DNA of 64,000 nucleotides, taken from Klebsiella indica (lineage in GTDB: Bacteria; Pseudomonadota; Gammaproteobacteria; Enterobacterales; Enterobacteriaceae). The position numbers and the translations under genes were made by a program. The stretch lies in the NCBI RefSeq assembly GCF_005860775.1, contig NZ_VCHQ01000005.1:62001-126000 (forward strand). Reading direction: 5' to 3'. Within the stretch, counting starts at the first letter, position 1; each line of letters starts with the position of its first letter. The notes under the pieces were generated by a model. It saw only the letters and a program-made list of their open reading frames with translations. It did not search any database and was not told the origin of the DNA. Of this stretch, positions 51,103 to 59,862 are shown in pieces.

Positions 51103-52323
51103 TCACTGGCCTGACCCCGCAGCCTCCGGTTCCCTGACCGGGGGCCGTCTTTTTAACCACCACCCCAGCAGCAGCGCCACCGCCACCAGCCCTGCTGTCG
51201 CGAGATAGATCGATGAAATTCCCGTCCACGCCATCAGCAGCCCGGCAAGCGGACCGGTCATTCCCAGCGAAAGATCCATAAATACCGTATAAGTTGCCAG
51301 CGCTGACCCCTGATTCTGCTGCGGTACGGCTTTCACCGCCACCACGCCAAGCGCCGGGAACACCAATGAGAACCCGGCGCCGGCAAACAGTGTGCCGATT
51401 TTCGCCATCAGCGGCGTACCGGCAAATCCGACTAACAGCAGCCCGATAATCTCGACGACAAAACAGATCATCGCCACATTCAGCCCGCCGAGACGATTAA
51501 TCCCGTTCGGGAACAGCAGACGCGTGCCGACAAAGGCGCAGCTAAACAGCGTCAAGGCAAAGGCCGCGCCACTCCAGCCTTTTGCATCATAAAACAGGGT
51601 AATAAACGTGGCGATAACGCCAAAACCGGCCGACGCCAGGGCCAGCGCCATTCCGTAGAGCCAGACGCGCCCCAGTACCGCGCGAAACGACATCGCTTTG
51701 CCCTTGCTCGCCTTCACTGCCGCTCTCGGTAATGCACACAGCACCGCCACCAACGCCACAGCCATAATCGTACACGCCAGACCGTGCAGCCCAATAAGGG
51801 TGTAACAGAGCACGCCGAGCGGCGCGCCCATCGCCATCGCCCCGTAGGTCACAATCCCGTTCCAGGAGATAACGCGCCCAATATGCAACGAGCCAACAAC
51901 CCCAACCCCCCATAGCGTTGAGCCCGTCCCCGCAAAGCTCTGCCCGATACCAAGAATGACGCGTCCAAGACAGAGCAACAGCAGGCTAACGATGGGCCAG
52001 CCATGGCTAAAAACCGCTAACAGATAGCACAGACCACTCAAAAAACAGCCGCACAGACCAAAGACGACGATGCTTTTCGGCCCCAGCAGGTCGGCGTAGC
52101 GCCCGGCATGGGGACGGCTAAGTAGCGTCGCGAAATACTGGAGGCTGATCACTAGCCCGGCCCAGAATGCGCTAAAGCCCATCACATCATGAACATAACC
52201 CGGCAACACCGCCAACGGCAGGCCAATAGTCAGGTAGCTGGCAAAGTTAAAGATCACAACAGAGACAATCCGCAGATTGAGACGCAATCCATTGAGCGCC
52301 GGTTCGGCGACGGTTTCAGGCAT
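51103..52323 (-). CDS. yhhS: MFS transporter YhhS
   Basis: Major facilitator, probably an exporter, 12 transmembrane helices and 406 residues (E. coli 405). Typical loops are SRPHAGRYADLLGPK after helix 2 and RVILGIGQSFAGTG in helix 4. Substrates are not established. It is convergent with dcrB with no bases between the two stop codons and divergent from yhhT. Confidence 0.94.
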   Translation of the reverse strand: MPETVAEPALNGLRLNLRIVSVVIFNFASYLTIGLPLAVLPGYVHDVMGFSAFWAGLVISLQYFATLLSRPHAGRYADLLGPKSIVVFGLCGCFLSGLCYLLAVFSHGWPIVSLLLLCLGRVILGIGQSFAGTGSTLWGVGVVGSLHIGRVISWNGIVTYGAMAMGAPLGVLCYTLIGLHGLACTIMAVALVAVLCALPRAAVKASKGKAMSFRAVLGRVWLYGMALALASAGFGVIATFITLFYDAKGWSGAAFALTLFSCAFVGTRLLFPNGINRLGGLNVAMICFVVEIIGLLLVGFAGTPLMAKIGTLFAGAGFSLVFPALGVVAVKAVPQQNQGSALATYTVFMDLSLGMTGPLAGLLMAWTGISSIYLATAGLVAVALLLGWWLKRRPPVREPEAAGSGQ

Positions 52324-52458
52324 CGGGTTCCACCAGATTTTTACAACAATGTTTCGTTTCTACCATGTTGCATGCTGAAAATCAGCAGCAAGATTAGGCT
52401 GTGTCCGGCGACAAGTCAGCCACTACACTTAATGAATATCATCAAAAAGGAACAGTGA

Positions 52459-53508
52459 ATGGCAACCCCTCAGCCCGATAAAACAGGCATGCATATTCTG
52501 CTCAAACTGGCATCGCTGGTCGTTATTCTCGCCGGTATTCATGCCGCAGCGGATATCATCGTACAACTATTACTGGCGCTTTTCTTCGCCATTGTCCTCA
52601 ACCCGCTGGTAACCTGGTTTATTCGCCGTGGCATCCGACGTCCGGTGGCCATCACTATTGTGGTCGCAGTGATGCTCATTGTTCTTACTGCGCTAATTGG
52701 CGTGCTGGCGGCCTCCATTAACGAATTCGTCGCAATGTTGCCGAAGTACAATCAGGAACTGACGGTCAAGCTCCTGCGGCTGCAAGAGATTCTGCCATTT
52801 TTGCATATTCACATATCTCCGGAGCGAATATTACAACGCATTGATTCCGACAAACTGATGACGTTAACGACCACGCTAATGAGCGGGCTGTCAGGCGCTA
52901 TGGCCAGCGTCGTTTTGCTGGTCATGACCGTTATCTTCATGCTCTTTGAAGTCCGTCATGTCCCTTATAAACTGCGTTTTGCACTCAGTAACCCCCAGAT
53001 CCACATCGCCGGTCTCCACCGTGCCTTAAAAGGCGTCTCGCACTATCTGGCGCTAAAAACATTACTTAGCCTGTGGACCGGGGTCATTGTCTGGCTGGGG
53101 CTGGTAATAATGGGGATACAGTTTGCGCTGATGTGGGGCGTACTGGCTTTTCTGCTCAACTATGTACCCAATATTGGTTCAGTGATTTCCGCCGTTCCCC
53201 CGATGATTCAGGCGCTACTGTTTAATGGTTTTTATGAATGTATGTTGGTCGGCGCGCTTTTCCTGGTGGTGCATATGATTATCGGTAATATTCTGGAACC
53301 ACGCATGATGGGCCACCGCCTGGGCATGTCTACGCTGGTGGTTTTTCTGTCCTTGCTGATCTGGGGCTGGTTGCTTGGTCCAGTCGGTATGCTGCTTTCG
53401 GTGCCATTGACCAGCGTATGTAAAATCTGGATGGAAACGACCAAAGGGGGGAGTAAGCTGGCAATATTACTCGGACCGGGACGCCCAAAAAGTCGATTGC
53501 CGGGTTAA
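52459..53508 (+). CDS. yhhT: AI-2E family transporter YhhT
   Basis: Inner-membrane protein of the PerM/TqsA family, 349 residues as in E. coli, about eight hydrophobic segments with a large loop (about 85-145). The conserved NYVPNIGSVISAVPP and the later GNILEPRMMGHRLGMS are intact. Its function is unproven; relatives export autoinducer-2 or ions. In E. coli K-12 the next gene is acpT; here the accessory aryl-polyene region follows. Confidence 0.95.
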   Translation: MATPQPDKTGMHILLKLASLVVILAGIHAAADIIVQLLLALFFAIVLNPLVTWFIRRGIRRPVAITIVVAVMLIVLTALIGVLAASINEFVAMLPKYNQELTVKLLRLQEILPFLHIHISPERILQRIDSDKLMTLTTTLMSGLSGAMASVVLLVMTVIFMLFEVRHVPYKLRFALSNPQIHIAGLHRALKGVSHYLALKTLLSLWTGVIVWLGLVIMGIQFALMWGVLAFLLNYVPNIGSVISAVPPMIQALLFNGFYECMLVGALFLVVHMIIGNILEPRMMGHRLGMSTLVVFLSLLIWGWLLGPVGMLLSVPLTSVCKIWMETTKGGSKLAILLGPGRPKSRLPG

Positions 53509-53517
53509 CAGGACAAC

Positions 53518-53538
53518 CTACCAACCACGGTAGTTTTT
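53518..53538 (+). terminator. Rho-independent terminator of yhhT
   Basis: CTACC (53518-53522) and GGTAG (53529-53533) with a six-base loop are followed by TTTTT, 10 bp after the yhhT stop. Confidence 0.8.
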
Positions 53539-53962
53539 ATCTTTTTATTTGGCGGTTAAACTGGTACACATGCAAAAATATGTACCCGTTTACCTTAAAC
53601 AGATAGCGATGATGATATTGTCTCTTAGTCGTTCAACTCAAGAAGACGGGCACTAAAGCATTAGCCTGACAAAACAGATAAAAACAATAAATGTCCTTCA
53701 AATTAGATGATGCTTTATCGCAGATTATTTTCATTGATACACTGGGATGAACAACCTATACTTTGCAACGATATTGACGTGCCATTACTTTCCATTGAAG
53801 AAAGTCATAAATATTACAACATGATAACCCCATCATCCCGCGATCGGTTATGTGGTACTACCCACTAATTTGGCTGAAATAAAATAATTCATGGCCGCGG
53901 GTGATAATCTTTTCGAAGCTTATTATTCATACGTATAAACAATACTTTGATAGGGAGTTTTA
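53539..53962. other. AT-rich gap at the left edge of the accessory cluster
   Basis: About 420 bp with no supportable gene. The composition is clearly richer in A and T than the flanking genes. A palindrome ATACGTAT lies at 53930-53937, shortly before the lipoprotein gene, and its promoter should be here. No direct repeats, integrase or insertion sequence ends were seen. Confidence 0.5.
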
Positions 53963-54352
53963 ATGAAACAGTATATTAAATGGTTCGCCGCTATCGCGGT
54001 TGTTGGTGCCCTGGCTGGTTGCGCGCGCACTGCGCCAATCGATCAAATTCATACCACTGTTAGCGCGGGACACACTCAGAACCAGGTGAAAAATGCGATC
54101 CTGAAAGCCGGTGTTCAACGCCAGTGGATTATGTCTGAAGCGGGTCCCGGGGTCATCAAAGCACGTCAACAAACCCGCGATCACGTAGCTGAAGTGCGGA
54201 TCACCTATACCGCCACCAGCTATGATATCAAATACGACAACAGTCTCAATCTGCTGGCTTCTGGCGGGAAAATTCACAAAAACTACAATCGTTGGGTACG
54301 CAATCTGGATAAAGATATTCAGATCAACCTGTCAGCGGGCGCCAATCTGTAA
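53963..54352 (+). CDS. Small outer-envelope lipoprotein (unknown function)
   Basis: 129 residues with a lipoprotein signal peptide and lipobox LAGC (Cys20). The mature domain has a repeated beta pattern (IKARQQTRDHVAEVRITYTATSYDIKYDNSLNL) and ends in NRWVRNLDKDIQINL. This pattern is shared by small enterobacterial lipoproteins of unknown role. GGGAG lies seven bases upstream. A hairpin follows, so it is probably its own transcription unit. Whether it belongs functionally to the polyene cluster is open. Confidence 0.8.
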   Translation: MKQYIKWFAAIAVVGALAGCARTAPIDQIHTTVSAGHTQNQVKNAILKAGVQRQWIMSEAGPGVIKARQQTRDHVAEVRITYTATSYDIKYDNSLNLLASGGKIHKNYNRWVRNLDKDIQINLSAGANL

Positions 54353-54364
54353 TTACGCTTAAAG

Positions 54365-54397
54365 TCGGGCCGCATCAGGCCCGATAATATTCTTCTT
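54365..54397 (+). terminator. Terminator of the lipoprotein gene
   Basis: TCGGGCC (54365-54371) pairs with GGCCCGA (54378-54384) across a six-base loop and is followed by the T-rich TAATATTCTTCTT. Confidence 0.8.
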
Positions 54398-54420
54398 TAC
54401 CATTCAACGGGCTGCCCCAC

Positions 54421-55482
54421 ATGTACGAACAGGACTCTCTCAGCGCACTGGATGCGATAACTGAAGCACAACGTATTGCATTTGCGCCAATGCTTTTTCA
54501 AACCGCGTTGTGTCTGCGAAATGCGGGCGTGCTCACCTGGTTGGATAAACAAGGCAAATGCGGCGCTACTCTCGAAGAGATTACCGAAAACAGCACCATC
54601 AACGAATATGCCGCCAGTATACTGCTGGATATGGGATTAAGTGGGCGAATCATCACCTACAAAGAAGGATATTATTACCTCGCCAAAATCGGTCATTTCC
54701 TTTTACACGATACAATGACGCGTGTGAATATGAATTTCACCCAGGATGTTTGCTATCAGGGGCTGTTTTATCTGGAAAATGCGCTCAAGGAAGGCAAACC
54801 GTCAGGACTGAAAATATTCGGCGACTGGCCAACAATTTATCCCGCGCTATCACAATTACCGCCAGCGGCGCGTGACAGCTGGTTCGCCTTCGATCATTAC
54901 TATTCCGACGGCGCATTTGACGCCGCGCTGCCTTATGTATTCGCCAGTCGCCCGGCAACCCTGTACGATGTGGGCGGAAATACCGGCAAATGGGCACTAC
55001 GTTGCTGCCAGTTTGATGAAAATATCGCGGTCACATTATTAGATTTGCCACAACAAATTGCACTTGCCCGTAAAAATATCGAAAATGCAGGATTATCTCA
55101 TCGCATAGATTTCCATGCAGTGGATATGCTGGGAGATACGCCTTTACCTGGAGAGGCCGATATCTGGTGGATGAGTCAGTTTCTGGACTGTTTTTCTCCT
55201 GAACAAATTATCACTATTCTCAGCAAAATTGCCCGTGTAATGAAACCTGGCTCAAAACTCTGCATTATAGAGCTGTTCTGGGATACACAGAAATTTGAAG
55301 CGGCGTCATTTAGCCTGAATGCGGCTTCGCTTTATTTTACCTGTATGGCAAATGGCAACAGCCGTTTCTACAGCGTAGAGAAGTTTTATCACTATCTGGA
55401 CATGGCAGGGTTCCAGGTGGATGAACGCCATGACAACCTGGGCGTTGGGCATACTTTATTGATATGCCAAAAGAAAAAATAA
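54421..55482 (+). CDS. SAM-dependent methyltransferase of the aryl-polyene cluster
   Basis: Class I methyltransferase of 353 residues. An N-terminal winged-helix dimerisation domain (about 20-100) precedes the Rossmann fold with motif I LYDVGGNTGKWAL near residue 180, TLLDLPQQI (motif II) and the C-terminal MKPGSKLCIIELFW. This architecture is that of small-molecule O-methyltransferases (hydroxyneurosporene type). In aryl-polyene clusters a methyltransferase often modifies the aromatic head. The gene is visibly richer in A/T than the following ones and separated from them by 57 bp, which suggests a partly different history. No strong ribosome site is visible before the ATG. Confidence 0.82.
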   Translation: MYEQDSLSALDAITEAQRIAFAPMLFQTALCLRNAGVLTWLDKQGKCGATLEEITENSTINEYAASILLDMGLSGRIITYKEGYYYLAKIGHFLLHDTMTRVNMNFTQDVCYQGLFYLENALKEGKPSGLKIFGDWPTIYPALSQLPPAARDSWFAFDHYYSDGAFDAALPYVFASRPATLYDVGGNTGKWALRCCQFDENIAVTLLDLPQQIALARKNIENAGLSHRIDFHAVDMLGDTPLPGEADIWWMSQFLDCFSPEQIITILSKIARVMKPGSKLCIIELFWDTQKFEAASFSLNAASLYFTCMANGNSRFYSVEKFYHYLDMAGFQVDERHDNLGVGHTLLICQKKK

Positions 55483-55539
55483 CAAAGTGACGTTAAAAAA
55501 ACGTCACTGGTATCACCGGATTACCGCGGACGCGCGTTG

Positions 55540-56262
55540 ATGAAATTTGCACTAAACATAACAGACTGGCAGGCCAGAGCCCCAGGACTTAGCGAAGCGA
55601 CCCAGTGGCAGCAGTGGTCGCGGGAGCCGTACGCCATCGATCCCGCCGCGCCGCAGGCAAAACTGCACGAACTCCCGATGATGACCGCCCGGCGGCTCAG
55701 TTCCGGCAGCAAACTGGCGGTGGAGTGCGGGCTGGCCATGCTGCGTCGCCACGATATCGACGCGGTGCTCTATACCAGCCGCCACGGCGAACTGGAGCGT
55801 AACTACCGCATCCTGCACGCGCTGGCGATGGAACAGGCGCTCTCTCCCACCGATTTCGCCCTGTCAGTACACAATTCCGCAGTCGGTAATCTGACCATTG
55901 CCGCAAAACAGCCAGTTGTCTCATCCTCGCTTTCCGCCGGGAGAGACACCTTCCAGCAAGGGTTGTGCGAAGTGATGTGCCTGCTTCAGGCGGGTTATCA
56001 GCGGGTACTGATGGTCGATTTCGACGGCTTCCTGCCCGAGTTTTACCATCCGCGATTACCGCCGCAGATGCCGACCTGGCCTTACGCCGTCGCCTTTGTC
56101 ATTGAAGCGGGGAATTCGCTGTCCTGCGCCACGCGGCCCGGCGCGCCTCAGAATGAAACGCCGCTTCCGCAAAGCCTGCTGTTTTTACAGCGTTACTTAC
56201 AAAACGCCGACGCCTTTACGCTGCCGGGCGAGCGGGTAGAGTGGCAGTGGAGCCGCGCGTGA
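55540..56262 (+). CDS. Beta-ketoacyl synthase-like protein (chain-length-factor type, aryl polyene)
   Basis: A 240-residue protein like the N-terminal half of a ketosynthase (the short family found in aryl-polyene clusters; it matches the role of ApeC, the chain-length factor). The region of the active-site cysteine reads SVHNSAVGNLTIAAK and contains no Cys, so it should not condense by itself but pair with a complete ketosynthase encoded downstream. ATG at 55540 is preferred over TTG at 55537. The stop overlaps the next start (GTGA). The GC-rich composition matches the following genes. Confidence 0.8.
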   Translation: MKFALNITDWQARAPGLSEATQWQQWSREPYAIDPAAPQAKLHELPMMTARRLSSGSKLAVECGLAMLRRHDIDAVLYTSRHGELERNYRILHALAMEQALSPTDFALSVHNSAVGNLTIAAKQPVVSSSLSAGRDTFQQGLCEVMCLLQAGYQRVLMVDFDGFLPEFYHPRLPPQMPTWPYAVAFVIEAGNSLSCATRPGAPQNETPLPQSLLFLQRYLQNADAFTLPGERVEWQWSRA

Positions 56263-57074
56263 ACACGTTTCTGGCGCGCCTGGATTGGGCATGGCGACTG
56301 GTGATGACCGGTTTTTGTTTTGCCCTGTTCGGCATCGGCGGGCTGTTGCTTTCTGTCGTGTGGTTCAACTTATTGTTACTATTGGTATGGAACCCCGTCA
56401 GACGCCGCCGCCTGGCCCGACGCAGCATTGCGGCCAGTTTTCGCGCCTTTTTAACGGTAGCGAAAACGCTTGGCGTTCTGGACTACCGCATTGAGGGGAG
56501 CGACGTGCTGCGACAGGAGAAAGGGTGTCTGGTGGTGGCGAACCATCCTACGCTTATCGATTACGTGCTGCTGGCTTCCGTCATGCCCGAAACCGACTGC
56601 CTGGTGAAGAGCGCACTGCTGAAAAACCCGTTCGTCAGCGGCGTTATTCGCGCAGCGGATTACCTGATCAACAGCCAGGCCGACGCGCTGTTACCGGCCT
56701 GCCAGCAGCGTCTGGATCAGGGCGACACAATATTGATTTTCCCCGAAGGGACGCGAACGCGACCCGGTGAAAAAATGACGCTGCAACGCGGCGCGGCCAA
56801 TATCGCCGTGCGCTGCGGCAGCGATTTACGCGTAGTGACTATCCACTGTAGCGAGCATCTGCTGGATAAGCAGAGCAAATGGTATGACGTGCCTCCCGCG
56901 AAACCTCTGTTTACCGTAGAGGTGCGCGAGCGGATCGCGATCGACCCGTTTAACGACGCAAATTTACAAGAACCGGCGCTGGCGGCAAGGCAGTTGAACC
57001 GGCATCTTTTGCTTCAATTACAACCAGGTGCTACACCTCTTTCAGGAATTAATGATGCAAGCGCTCTACCTTGA
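56259..57074 (+). CDS. 1-acyl-glycerol-3-phosphate acyltransferase-like protein (LPLAT)
   Basis: Membrane-bound acyltransferase of 271 residues. A hydrophobic N-terminus (about 15-44) precedes the PlsC fold with the HX4D motif in NHPTLID (His96, Asp101) and FPEGTRTRPG near 161. GTG at 56259 is chosen because it overlaps the preceding stop by 4 bp; an in-frame GTG at 56241 is possible. In this cluster it could transfer the polyene from its carrier to a lipid acceptor or add a fatty acyl group to the lipid anchor. Confidence 0.82.
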   Translation: MNTFLARLDWAWRLVMTGFCFALFGIGGLLLSVVWFNLLLLLVWNPVRRRRLARRSIAASFRAFLTVAKTLGVLDYRIEGSDVLRQEKGCLVVANHPTLIDYVLLASVMPETDCLVKSALLKNPFVSGVIRAADYLINSQADALLPACQQRLDQGDTILIFPEGTRTRPGEKMTLQRGAANIAVRCGSDLRVVTIHCSEHLLDKQSKWYDVPPAKPLFTVEVRERIAIDPFNDANLQEPALAARQLNRHLLLQLQPGATPLSGINDASALP

Positions 57075-57312
57075 AATTAAAAATCTCATAATAAATACGC
57101 TGAATCTGGACGAGCTGTCCGCTGACGATATCGATACCGAGGCAGCGCTCTTTGGTGATGGTTTAGGACTGGATTCGATCGATGCCCTTGAGCTGGGGCT
57201 GGCGGTGAAAAACCAGTATGGCGTGGTGCTCTCCGCAGAGAGCGAAGAGATGCGTCAGCACTTCTTTTCCGTCGCCACGCTGGCATCTTTCATTCACGCT
57301 CAACGAGTCTGA
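57055..57312 (+). CDS. Acyl carrier protein 1 of the aryl-polyene cluster
   Basis: An 85-residue four-helix acyl carrier protein. The phosphopantetheine attachment Ser41 lies in GLGLDSIDALEL. The start at 57055 is preferred over 57052 because AGGA is seven bases upstream, and it lies inside the end of the acyltransferase gene (20-bp overlap). Homologous paired ACPs in E. coli O157:H7 are the substrates of the dedicated transferase AcpT. That enzyme is not in this window but is expected after the cluster. Confidence 0.92.
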   Translation: MQALYLEIKNLIINTLNLDELSADDIDTEAALFGDGLGLDSIDALELGLAVKNQYGVVLSAESEEMRQHFFSVATLASFIHAQRV

Positions 57313-57324
57313 GGCGAGTCCGTT

Positions 57325-57576
57325 ATGACAGAACAACATGCCATTTATGAAGAAGTCTCCGCGCTGCTGGTCAAACTGTTTGAAATCGACCCTCAGGACA
57401 TCAAACCTGAGGCGCGCCTGTATGAAGATCTGGAGCTGGACAGCATCGACGCCGTTGACATGATCGTGCATCTGCAAAAGAAAACCGGTAAGAAAATCAA
57501 GCCGGAAGAGTTCAAAGCGGTGCGTACCGTGCAGGATGTCGTCGACGCCGTAGAACGCCTGCTGAAAGAAGCGTAA
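57325..57576 (+). CDS. Acyl carrier protein 2 of the aryl-polyene cluster
   Basis: An 83-residue acyl carrier protein, with attachment Ser40 in DLELDSIDAVDM. It differs from ACP 1 in surface helices (KKTGKKIKPEEFK is strongly basic). Two non-identical ACPs are usual in aryl-polyene clusters; the starter and the growing chain may be handled by different carriers. It starts 12 bp after ACP 1. Confidence 0.92.
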   Translation: MTEQHAIYEEVSALLVKLFEIDPQDIKPEARLYEDLELDSIDAVDMIVHLQKKTGKKIKPEEFKAVRTVQDVVDAVERLLKEA

Positions 57577-57582
57577 TACGCC

Positions 57583-58164
57583 ATGTCAGGCGCTCACGCG
57601 CGTATGGGTATTCAGTTGCTGACCGGCCTGATGCTGCTGGCCTGGCCATTTTTGATCTGGTTTGGGCTGACGCATAACAGCCTCCACTGGCTGCTGCCGC
57701 TGATGGCGTTGCTGCTCTTTTTACGCTTTCGTCAGACCCGGCGACAGGCGGGGCCGCTGCGCGTCGTCACCCAAGTGGCGGCGGTGGCGGGCATAGCGCT
57801 TTGCGTCGCCAGCTATCTGCTTAAAACACATCAACTGCTGCTGTTTTACCCGGTCGTTGTTAACGGCGTCATGCTTGCCGTTTTTGGCGGCTCGCTGTGG
57901 ACATCCATGCCGATTGTCGAACGTCTGGCACGACTGCATGAACCTGCGCTGCCGGAAGCCGCAGTGCGCTACACCCGTCGCGTAACACAAATCTGGTGCG
58001 CCTTTTTCATCGGCAACGGCGGTATTGCGCTCTTTACCGCGCTACACGGCGACATGGCGCTATGGACCGCCTGGAACGGCATGATTGCCTATCTGCTGAT
58101 GGGCGCGTTGATGGCGGGCGAGTGGCTGGTGCGCCGCCAGGTGATTAAACGAGAAACACAATGA
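57583..58164 (+). CDS. Conserved inner-membrane protein of the aryl-polyene cluster
   Basis: 193 residues with about five to six hydrophobic segments. The central region contains FYPVVVNGVMLAVFGGSLWT and the later region RRVTQIWCAFFIGNGGIAL. This family (sometimes misnamed as a DNA gyrase subunit in databases) is found in aryl-polyene loci and its biochemical role is unknown. It starts 6 bp after ACP 2 and overlaps the next gene by 4 bp, so it is firmly part of the operon. Confidence 0.8.
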   Translation: MSGAHARMGIQLLTGLMLLAWPFLIWFGLTHNSLHWLLPLMALLLFLRFRQTRRQAGPLRVVTQVAAVAGIALCVASYLLKTHQLLLFYPVVVNGVMLAVFGGSLWTSMPIVERLARLHEPALPEAAVRYTRRVTQIWCAFFIGNGGIALFTALHGDMALWTAWNGMIAYLLMGALMAGEWLVRRQVIKRETQ

Positions 58165-59522
58165 AGCAGACCCTTCCGCTCTCCCGCTGGCTCACCGCGC
58201 CACGCCCGGATGAAACGCCTGTTGCCTGGCTGGGTGAGGACACCTGGACGCTGGGCCACCTGCGCCATGACGTCGCGCAGCTGGTGAAACACCTGCAACA
58301 GCAGGAGGGCGAGCGCTGGGCGCTGTGTTTTGAGAACAGCTATCTGTTTATTGTTGCGCTGCTGGCAACGCTGCATAGCGGAAAAACGCCCGTTATTCCG
58401 GGGCATAACCGCGTCTCTCTGCTGGATGAGCAGCGCGCGCTGTTCAACGGCGTGCTCAGCGATAAGACGTCTGGCTGGCACGGCCCGCTGCTGGTGGTCA
58501 ATACATCACGACAGTTCAGCGCAGAAGCCTTCACATTCGACGATATTGCCGCCGATGCCTTCGTTGAATTGTTTACCTCTGGCTCCACCGGTCAGCCCAA
58601 GCGCATCATCAAACCCATCGCGCGGCTGGATTGCGAGGCCGAACTGCTGGCGATGCGTTTTGCCGACCGCCTGGCAGGCTGTCGCGTCGTGGCGTCAGTC
58701 GTTCCTCAGCATCTGTACGGTCTGACTTTCCGTATTTTCCTGCCGATGGCGCTCGGCCTGCCGCTTCATGCCGCAATGCTCTACTACGCAGAGCAGCTTG
58801 CCGCGCTAAGCCACGACCACCGCTATGCGTTTATCAGCAGTCCGGCGTTCCTGAAACGCCTCGACCACCGGCTCACGCCGCCGCCGGTCAACATGATCCT
58901 TTCCGCAGGCGGTATGTTGCCCTGGGGCGATGTCACGCAAACTGCCGCCTGGCTCAATATCTGGCCGGATGAAATCTATGGCAGCACCGAAACCGGCATT
59001 CTCGCCTGGCGCTACCGCCAGCAGGAGGAGATCGCCTGGCTCCCCTTCCCCGGCGTACATTTCCAGCCGGAGGGCGAAGCATTTCGCGCCTTTTCGCCGC
59101 TGATCGTGCAGCAGGACGGCCTGCTGCTCGACGATATCCTCCAGTTTGATGAGAACGGCCAGTTCCGCCTGATGGGACGCCGGGGGCGCGTCGTCAAAAT
59201 TGAAGAGAAACGGATCTCGCTCAGCGAAGTTGAACAGCGGCTGCTGGAGCTGAAGGGCATCCGCGAGGCGGTCGCGCTGCCTGTTTCACGCGGCGGTCGT
59301 CAGGGCATTGGCGTTCTGCTGGTGCTGGATGACGAAACCCGCCAACAATGGCAGCGCTGCGGCGGCAAAGCCCAGGAACTGACCTGGCGTCGCTCGCTGC
59401 TGCCGTGGCTGGAGCCGGTTGCCGTACCTCGCTACTGGCGCGTGATCGACAAGATCCCGGTCAACAGTATGAACAAGCGTGTCTATGCGCAATTACAGGA
59501 GTTATTTCATGATACCCCATGA
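58161..59522 (+). CDS. AMP-dependent acyl-CoA/ACP ligase (aromatic starter activation)
   Basis: ANL-superfamily adenylating enzyme of 453 residues. P-loop motif LFTSGSTGQPK is at 138-147, the A5-type YGSTETG at 273-279, the hinge region GRVVKIEEKRISLSEVE at 342-358, and the C-terminal catalytic Lys439 in PVNSMNKRVY. In aryl-polyene systems this enzyme loads 4-hydroxybenzoate or a related aromatic acid for polyketide extension. The protein is shorter at the N-terminus than typical ligases (about 500-550 residues), as usual for this clade. Confidence 0.85.
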   Translation: MKQTLPLSRWLTAPRPDETPVAWLGEDTWTLGHLRHDVAQLVKHLQQQEGERWALCFENSYLFIVALLATLHSGKTPVIPGHNRVSLLDEQRALFNGVLSDKTSGWHGPLLVVNTSRQFSAEAFTFDDIAADAFVELFTSGSTGQPKRIIKPIARLDCEAELLAMRFADRLAGCRVVASVVPQHLYGLTFRIFLPMALGLPLHAAMLYYAEQLAALSHDHRYAFISSPAFLKRLDHRLTPPPVNMILSAGGMLPWGDVTQTAAWLNIWPDEIYGSTETGILAWRYRQQEEIAWLPFPGVHFQPEGEAFRAFSPLIVQQDGLLLDDILQFDENGQFRLMGRRGRVVKIEEKRISLSEVEQRLLELKGIREAVALPVSRGGRQGIGVLLVLDDETRQQWQRCGGKAQELTWRRSLLPWLEPVAVPRYWRVIDKIPVNSMNKRVYAQLQELFHDTP

Positions 59523-59862
59523 AATTGAGCGCCATCAGGCACAACCCCAACAGCTTGAGATCGTCCTGCATCTCGACCCTTCTCTGTTCTGGTTCAGCGG
59601 TCACTTTACCGTACAACCGCTGCTGCCCGGCGTCGCGCAGCTGGACTGGGTGATGCATTACGCCACCACGCTGCTCACGCCCGGCTGGCGTTTTCACAGC
59701 ATCCAGAACGTCAAATTCCAGGCGCCGCTGCTGCCTGAAACCACGGTGACGCTGACCCTGAGCTGGCAGGAAACGCGCCAGCTCCTGACGTTTAGCTATC
59801 AGCGCCACGATGGCGACGCGCGGCATACCACCAGCAGCGGGAAGATCCGGTTATGCCGTTGA
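59509..59862 (+). CDS. FabZ/FabA-like 3-hydroxyacyl-ACP dehydratase (hot-dog fold)
   Basis: A 117-residue single hot-dog protein. The catalytic region FSGHFTVQPLLPGVAQLDW has His32 in the place of the FabZ histidine and Asp46 in the place of the FabZ glutamate. ATG at 59509 is chosen because AGGAG lies seven bases upstream; the frame is open ten codons further. It should remove water from each 3-hydroxyacyl intermediate to leave a conjugated double bond. It overlaps both neighbours (14 and 10 bp). Confidence 0.84.
   Translation: MIPHEIERHQAQPQQLEIVLHLDPSLFWFSGHFTVQPLLPGVAQLDWVMHYATTLLTPGWRFHSIQNVKFQAPLLPETTVTLTLSWQETRQLLTFSYQRHDGDARHTTSSGKIRLCR

Noticed and set aside
53691-53750. 19-codon open frame (MSFKLDD...) in the gap after yhhT
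   Set aside because: No ribosome site and no sign of conservation; within range of chance in AT-rich DNA.
53509-55540. Mobile-element borders or RfaH ops sequence for the polyene island
   Set aside because: No integrase, transposase, tRNA gene, flanking direct repeats or GGCGGTAGC-type element could be seen.
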